From NCBI GenBank assembly GCA_949128115.1, contig OX421966.1, positions 3,596,001 to 3,660,000 of the forward strand: a stretch of 64,000 bases of DNA, written 5' to 3'. Positions 57,869 to 64,000 of the stretch are shown here, in pieces; position 1 is the stretch's first letter; the number at the start of each line of letters is the position of its first letter. This stretch comes from Anaspis maculata (taxonomy: Eukaryota > Arthropoda > Insecta > Coleoptera > Scraptiidae). Made by a program: the position numbers and the translations under genes. The notes under the pieces were generated by a model that searched no databases, had not been told where the DNA came from, and saw nothing but the letters and a program-made list of their open reading frames with translations.

Positions 57869-60174
57869 ATGGTCGGCAATAATGTACAATGGACAAAACG
57901 TCTAGCTATGTTGAAAGACTACAAGTTCGATGTTCTGAAAACATTCTTCAAGAGTCGTGGTGTGTGTATGAGCAAATATTCAAGAGGTGAGTAATCAAAA
58001 ACATGTGGATAGGGGTGTATACATGAACCTGTACTGTAAGTTCCGTACCTAATCAATTTTTTTCAGGCTATAAGTTTTTCACGGAAGGATACGTCCAGAA
58101 TATTGAAGTGGAAGTGATATCGGAGAACTGTTCTCAATTTTCCGTGCGAGCCAATTGCCATCACAGCCAAAAGCGTAACGAAAAGGCACACACCTTATAT
58201 TTCACGTTTTCCGTACAAGGCATGAGTCTTTTGGAGTGTTATTGTTCGTGTGCAATTGGGTAAGTCTACAGTATTAATTTATGAATATACAAAAAAAAAC
58301 TTACGCCATACTCTTCATTTATTGTAGATTATAGCCCAAGAAAAATAGATTTTGACCTCAAAAAAAATACTGTAGTCGTGAAAATCACAGATTCTGTTCA
58401 GAATTTTGTGCTCTTTCCAAATTTTTGGGTTTCAGAAAAATCCCATCGGAGGCTTTTTTTTTAGAGCTGTCAAAAGTCTGAAGACTGATAATTCTGAACA
58501 ATTTCAAATTAAATTGAAAAAATTCTTCCATCGTTCTTCCAATGGTGTTGACGTTATAGGTACTTTTTATTTTGCTTTGAGTTACACCATAAATAGTTAT
58601 TAATACTTCTTTGGCCAACCGGTTTCGCTGTTAAGCATCGTCAGGGCTGTAATAAGTTTTATGAAGCTGTTGTAGGTATATTCAAATGAGTAAAGATAAA
58701 GATAAGATCCTTAAATTATATTATTGATATTTATCTGATATTGATTAATGATATTAAAAAATCAATTTGAACCTGTGAGTCGGTCCGGCGCGGTTTCTAC
58801 TAATAACCAGAACACTAAAACATGCGCTTGCAAATAAAAGTAGCTCAAACTATTGAACAAATAATAACTTATCTTTGAAAGTTCAAGGATCTCTGCAGAA
58901 TTGAATTTGCTATAACATAAAACAAAATTGCTGTGGATCGCTCTGCAGGGTTTTGAGTTTGAGCAATTTATATTTGCAGGTGCATGTTGTAGTGTTCTGG
59001 TCAGTAGTAGACACCACGCCGGATCGACTCACAGGTTCAAATTGATTTTTTAATATCCAGAAACAAAATAGTACATCGAGTAGATGATTTTCGTAAAGGA
59101 GACACTTCAATCTAAGGGACCATGAACTATTCTCTAGGGATTCAGACCTCTAACAGTAAAAAAAAAATTGTGACACGCTCTGTCACACGCTACGGGCTAC
59201 GTGACATCTCCGGTGACAGATGAGAAATGACAGATATGAAGATTGACGTCACACCCAATCGTGGCGCGTTTTAGGTCACGTGACATTGATTTAAAATAAT
59301 TTAATTTTTAATTTCACTTTTCTCATCAATTAATCAATGTATCATCGAGAAATGTTGCACAAGCTACATTTCAATTTTCACTTGCTCATAACAAAGACAT
59401 AAAACCATTAAAATCTGACACAGTCACATACCCTATTGTACGAGACCAAGTTTACCATTCTTGAATAGCACAACTGTGAATATTTTGATTGAACTACCCG
59501 TTCCCCACAAGGATGGTTTCTGTGACTTTTCTTTCGAAAAGTCAATGGAAATTGAATTTCATACCAGGGACCAATCACAGTCTCAAGAATGGTTCCAAAA
59601 TAGAAAAGGAAGGTTCACTGCATCCAATTTCAAAAAAATATGCTGCAGGAAAAAGTCCTTTGATTTAGATTTTTTCAACGCAATGTGGGACAAAAAAAAC
59701 TTGGACCATGTCACTACGATCCAACATGGTAGAAGAGAGGAAGCAAATGCTAGGGCATTGTACCAGGTTCAGACAGGGAACCAAGTTTTCATAAGTGGCC
59801 TGCTCATCCACCCATATGCCCCCCATTTGGGAGCAAGCCCAGATGGGGTGGTATATGATAAAGAAAGTGGTTATGGGCTACTAGAAATTAAGTGCCCATG
59901 TGGAACGAAAACTGGAACATTCACTGATGCTCTACTTTTAAAAACTTTCATTTTGAGAAAGCAGGGTGATAATAAGTTAGAAATTCGCTCGAATCATGAT
60001 TATTATTATCAGATGCAAGGCCAGATGCTTTTAGCTGGCCTTTTGTGGTGCGACTTGGCACTGTATTTTGAAAAATCTGGAGAACTAATTGTCGAAAAAG
60101 ATCATCTAGACGAAGAATTCTGCCGAGAAATGTATTCGAAATTGACCGATATTTATAATAAGTATGTTAAGTAA
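57869..60174 (+). CDS. SWIM/YqaJ (lambda-exonuclease-like) protein of an ISL2EU-type transposon, gene model incomplete
   Basis: Exon 1 57869-57986 (MVGNNVQWTKRLAML) and exon 2 58067-58259 are joined by GTGAGT/TTTCAG in phase 1. Exon 2 ends CYCSCAIG at a GTAAGT donor, the first half of a SWIM zinc-binding motif. The C-terminal exon (open to 60174, starting somewhere in 59424-59461) encodes a YqaJ nuclease domain: EWFQNRKGRFTASNF, GRREEANARALY (Glu), LGASPDGVVYD (Asp), LLEIKCP (Glu-x-Lys) and YYYQMQGQM. All PD-(D/E)XK residues are present, so the nuclease fold is intact. The exon carrying the second SWIM half (C-x-H) was not found in 58260-59424, where a palindromic MITE has inserted, so the gene may be broken. 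It faces the transposase gene tail to tail. Confidence 0.75.
58749..59057. mobile_element. ~310-bp palindromic MITE inside the YqaJ gene
   Basis: The arms, starting GATATTAAAAAATCAATTTG, are inverted around a centre near 58890. They share AACCTGTGAGTCG, CCAGAACACTA and CTCTGCAG. It lies in what should be an intron of the YqaJ gene. Confidence 0.85.
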
Positions 60175-60458
60175 AGTGCTAGGTAGATGCGTTGATAAAC
60201 TTTGTGATGTTTCATAGACTTTGTGATGTGGATGTGTTCATGAGCTTTTGTTTGTTATTGCGGAGACAAATTCACTGATACTCACTATTTATTCAGAGAA
60301 TGTTAAACTGATAGATTTACTTTAAGCTTTGAACAAAGAACTTTGTTCGCAAAAATGATTGGAAACAACAGCTGTGATTACCATAAAAAATGTATTATTG
60401 TTATTTTGGAACCATTTATGCCATACCTCTAATTCATGTTGTGTAACAAATACAGGTT

Positions 60459-60691
60459 CTGCAGTACTGCGTCGGGCTTTTGTAGGGCCCTTCCCTTACG
60501 GATAGAAAAAAGTCTAATACATAAAATTATTATTGATTTGAAATGTTCTACTTCGCAAAATTATTTTCAACTATACACTATACATTTTGCGAAGTAGAAT
60601 TTTTCAAATCAACAATTTTATGTTATAGACTTTTTTCCATCCCGTAAGGCGTAAGGGGAGGGCGCTAGAAAAGCCCAACGCAGTGCTGCAG
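60459..60691. mobile_element. 233-bp palindromic MITE with CTGCAG ends
   Basis: The ends CTGCAGTACTGCGTCGGGCTTTT and AAAAGCCCAACGCAGTGCTGCAG pair. Arms continue through CCCTTCCCTTACGG, TAGACTTTTTTC and GTTCTACTTCGCAAAA to a short centre near 60575. Confidence 0.85.
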
Positions 60692-60788
60692 GTATACATA
60701 GTAAAATATCGTGTAACTTTATACCATTTTACGAAATATTTTACTTGTGTCTGCTTATAATAATAAAAATTTTTACTTTTACATTAAC

Positions 60789-61605
60789 ATGCGCTCATCC
60801 AAAACCAAAGTGTCACAAGTCAAAACGTTTTGCTTTTTGAATTTGTACAGTGTGTTCACGCGAGATGGATCTTCCCATAAAAAAAACTTTCCCTTCATAA
60901 TTCAAAAAAGAAAAAACTTTCCTGGAACAATTTTTTCCGTAGTTTCTGAATAAAGTATAATTTTCCCATTTCGTGTCATATGTATAGAGGAGGTGTCGCA
61001 ATATTTTTTGGAATTTTTTCAAACACCCTGTATTTCATCACCACAATTGATGCACATTGTTTTCCTAATTAGAAATATACATGGCACTTCAATTTTTTTT
61101 TAAAGATTGAAGATTTACAATGGCATCTTAAAAAAATTTCTTGTTAAAATGATGGCTTTATTTCAGAAATCAAATATGTCCCGGATATTTTATAAGTCAT
61201 TTCCTGTCATTCCATATCATTAAAGAGTATAACAATATACCCTGGACATATTTGAATTCTGAAATGAATTCATCATTGAAACAACAATTTTTTAAGGGGC
61301 CAATGTGAATTTTTCAAATGCTTTTCAGAAATTTATTTTTGAAGTGTTGAGCATATTTGTAATCAGGATAACCATGTGCATCGATTGTGGCGATGAAATA
61401 AGGGTGTTTCAAAATATTGCAAAAAAATTTTCGACACCCTGTATATGGCACGAAGTGGAAAATTATTATGCTAGACATTTTCAGAAACAGAAACCAAGAA
61501 AAAAAATTGTTGGAAAGTTTTTTCTTTTTTGAATTATCAGGAAGGGAAAGTTTCAAAAATCCAGAAATCGAGAATTTTGACTTGTGACACTTTGGTTTTG
61601 GATGA
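60789..61605. mobile_element. ~820-bp palindromic element between the convergent genes
   Basis: Arms of about 400 bp are inverted. The outer part is GCTCATCCAAAACCAAAGTG with GTCACAAGTCAAAA, the middle is GAAAAAACTTTCC, and the inner part is CAGAAATCAAATATGTCC against GGACATATTTGAATTCTG. The turn is near 61190. AACACCCTGTAT (61020) and its complement (61433) lie within the arms. No coding content. Confidence 0.8.
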
Positions 61606-61844
61606 GCAAATGTCCTACAGTCTACAATAAAGCAACATGTTGACAAGATGTAATTTTCAGTGAATTATGATAAAATATCTGTATTACATTATGTGACTAG
61701 ATGTGTTGTATTTATTATTATTGACAGAACCTGTGATGAAACTTGAATTGTGTTCATTGGCCTGTATGCTGACCTGTGAAATAAAAGATAGAAAGTAACA
61801 ATTTCTCAAAAACCAATTATTTGTTGTCTTTCAAGTACAATAAG

Positions 61845-63321
61845 TCACGACACTTGCCGCAAGGGATATCTAAAATTTGTTAACAAAGCACAAACCGTGT
61901 AGATTAGATTAACACTGCCTGAAAGAGAGATAGGTATTTTGTGGGATAAAATTTTGAATGAATTCAATCGGCGAATTGCTCTCTCGACATGAATGCGTTC
62001 ATGTGAAATTTTTCGCATATATTCTACTTCATCAGGCTGAAATTGCATCCCAGTCATTTTGAATGTGGGAATGTTCAATTCTAGACCAATATCTTCCATC
62101 AGTTTGTGTACATTAAACCCTTTATCTGCTAAAATGATGTCTTCAGGTTGTAATTCACCAATCTTCACTTTTTCTCTCAGAAGATCCACAAATCCACTTT
62201 CTTCCAATATTTTTTTGTCTGATATAGACCCTACAAATAATTCAATTTTAAACAAAGTCAATATCTATATAGTCAAACACTTACCTGTATATAAAGAAGA
62301 TACAAAAATAATTCCACCAGTAGCATTTATCATAATTAAGGATTTCAAGGTATTAGTTCCTTTATAATGGGAAAAGCACTGAGACTGTCTGACAAGTGAC
62401 GAAGGAGTCTCTATGTAGAACTCGGTGCAGTCTATGCTGCCAATCACGTTGGGATATTTCTTGAGAAATGCTGGAGGTGCTTTCTCCATGAGTACACTTC
62501 TATGTGGAAACATGTTGTAATCTCCAAGCTTCACATATAATAAATTTATCCACGCCAAAAAAACACGACTAACTGTTGGGATCGAAATCTTGAACATGTC
62601 AGCTAAAGTTTGGTGATCGAAACCTCTCCTCAGCTTCATTAGAGTTAAAAAGAATTCGTTCAAGGGACTCAATTTGTGCCATTTCCTTCGACAAGTCCTC
62701 GCAGTTGACTGATGAACAGTTCCAGGTGGACCACTTTCAGATTTCAACACAAGATCATAGATTGTGATAAGTATCTGATATTGTGGTATTCCTGTATAAT
62801 AGAATATCTTTGCATCACTGTGCATGAAATTTTCTATGAGAAACTGCGACTTCATGTTATACAGATGTGTGGTTGCTTTTCTTCGTTTTCTGATTAGTTG
62901 CCTGCTCCGGCTGCTACGTACGGCATTAGCATTGCCTCGTTCGAGTACATCTTGAAGTTCTTGTGGAAAGAGTTCGTCACTGGCTTCATTTTGAGGGGTA
63001 AGGTTGACATGTGGTACTCGGCCAGGTTTTAATTTTGTTCTTGTTGAAAAATGAAACAGATCATTCTCCGTGAAATGCAAACTGCAAACCTAGAACAGAT
63101 CATTTGGACGTCAATTCAGTGTAAGTGGAGAAATGTATATTAAGTTTTCGACGTACCTTCGTGGTGTCCCCGATGGTTTGTGGATCAATTTTCACCTCTT
63201 TCATCCACTTTTTTCTTGAATTAATATCTCGCGGGAAAAGAAACATAGGCACTCCCGTCGTTTTCCTTGTAGCCCAGTAGCCCAGGCTTTTTAGTCGAAA
63301 AAACGGCAAAACATGAAACAA
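61845..63321 (-). CDS. THAP-domain DDE transposase (Harbinger/ISL2EU type)
   Basis: Exons 63321-63157, 63089-62285 and 62230-61845 give about 451 residues. Donors are GTACGT and GTAAGT; acceptors TCTAG and TTGTAG; phases 0 and 1. Exons 1-2 join across a THAP DNA-binding domain (MFLFPRDINSRKKW, then VCSLHFTENDLF and KLKPGRVPHV). A helix-turn-helix follows (GFDHQTLADMFKISIPTVSR), then the DDE_4 catalytic core: GSIDCTEF (Asp), GSISDKKI (Asp, spanning the exon 2-3 junction) and HVERAIRRLNSFKIL (Glu). No stop or frameshift is visible. The first THAP cysteine pair is missing: the expected positions read SLGYW. Either the N-terminus is misplaced or zinc binding has decayed. It probably mobilises the element containing the YqaJ gene. 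Confidence 0.82.
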
Positions 63322-64000
63322 ATTAAAACACGGTCAATCTCTTCAGTTTTGGGTTAACTAGACTTTGCTGTATAACATACAAAAAGTCCCCAACTTTCCC
63401 CCGTGTGCGTCATTGTTTTTTTGACAGGCAAAGATGAAGACACCTCATAATGCACTTTCCGCTTAAAAATGCTCCTAGTTCTTAACCACCCAATCGATTT
63501 CTCTTATCTTGGTCTTGAATGAAAGATAATGAATCAAAGTGAATGATATATGGGATGAATTTTGCCCAAAATTTGAAACTAACAGACTTAATTTCTTGAT
63601 AATGACACTTTTTTCGTGTTTTTTTTCTTATGCTTCAGTTAACATCTTACTTTTGCATCGACCACTAAATATCACTTGGTATTATTATATGCAGTAGATT
63701 CCCTACAGTTTTAGCTTCAAAATGACGTATCTTTTAGCTCCATTGTGAATTGTCCAGCAATTCCAATAAGGATTCTATGAAGTTACGTCAAACGCATTAT
63801 ATGGGGAAAATCACTTCAACATTATTAACCCAGACTTTGATCTGTAATAATTGATCCTACGTTCAATATACACAGCATCGTACTGACTGAATCTGGTCTG
63901 GTAGTACTCGTATGAGTAGGTACTAGGTACAGTTTCGCAATTTTCCTCTATGGTTTTAGCGCTACTACTTGTAGCCTTATAGTTTGTTCTTGTTATTGCC
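63322..64000. other. Upstream flank of the transposase
   Basis: No gene. The frame is open a short way upstream of 63321 but without another ATG. The right terminal repeat of the putative transposon was looked for but not recognised. The window ends in unassigned AT-rich sequence. Confidence 0.4.

Noticed and set aside
57535..57879. 114-codon minus-strand frame overlapping the YqaJ gene 5' end
   Set aside because: No domain or splice context. The opposite strand carries a real exon with conserved motifs.

Overview
The window is animal nuclear DNA, very probably from an insect and tentatively a sap-feeding hemipteran. It is AT-rich, intron-containing and packed with eukaryotic transposons. 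Short TAGGTA/TACCTA motifs are scattered throughout, and there is an R2-like LINE tail of a kind common in such genomes. No operons, bacterial genes, rRNA or CRISPR were seen. The species call is an inference, not a reading. All repeat identities and boundaries were judged by eye.

Host-type genes: three paralogous F-box/leucine-rich genes lie on the minus strand (4040-5338, 23071-24292, 55302-56598). All share one three-exon design: a 234-nt first coding exon, a phase-0 intron, a phase-2 intron, and a splice acceptor just before the start codon that implies a 5'UTR intron. They are the only clear non-transposon protein genes and look like members of an expanded local family.

Layout. 1-3.9 kb: a palindrome-rich repeat truncating a dead Tc1-like element (copy 1), a small MITE and an LINE 3' end. 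4.0-5.3 kb: F-box gene 1. 6.9-8.1 kb: about 335-bp tandem repeats crowded with AACGT. 8.2-12.3 kb: an apparently intact BED/hAT transposon carrying a nested 285-bp inverted-repeat element. 12.3-22.2 kb: nested repeats, including a 1.9-kb palindrome and a non-autonomous hAT with a perfect 8-bp target duplication. 23-24.3 kb: F-box gene 2. 24.3-34.9 kb: diverged dispersed repeats, a second 1.6-kb palindrome, an 18-bp minisatellite and a possible solo LTR. 35.7-42.7 kb: a young, nearly intact Ty3/Gypsy LTR retrotransposon inserted in another palindromic element. 44-49.7 kb: small palindromes, a degenerate minisatellite and a (TC)n tract. 50.06-53.54 kb: a complete Tc1-like element (copy 2) with unusually long inverted repeats. 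55.3-56.6 kb: F-box gene 3. 57.9-63.3 kb: two convergent genes, a SWIM/YqaJ nuclease and a THAP-DDE (Harbinger-type) transposase, which together look like one ISL2EU-class transposon.

Overall the window reads as a transposon graveyard with a few recent arrivals (Gypsy, hAT, Tc1 copy 2) around a small F-box family. The most interesting items are the nuclease-plus-transposase module, the repeated use of near-kilobase inverted arms by TA-flanked elements, the canonical GGGAAAC slippery site between Gypsy gag and pol, and the F-box family.
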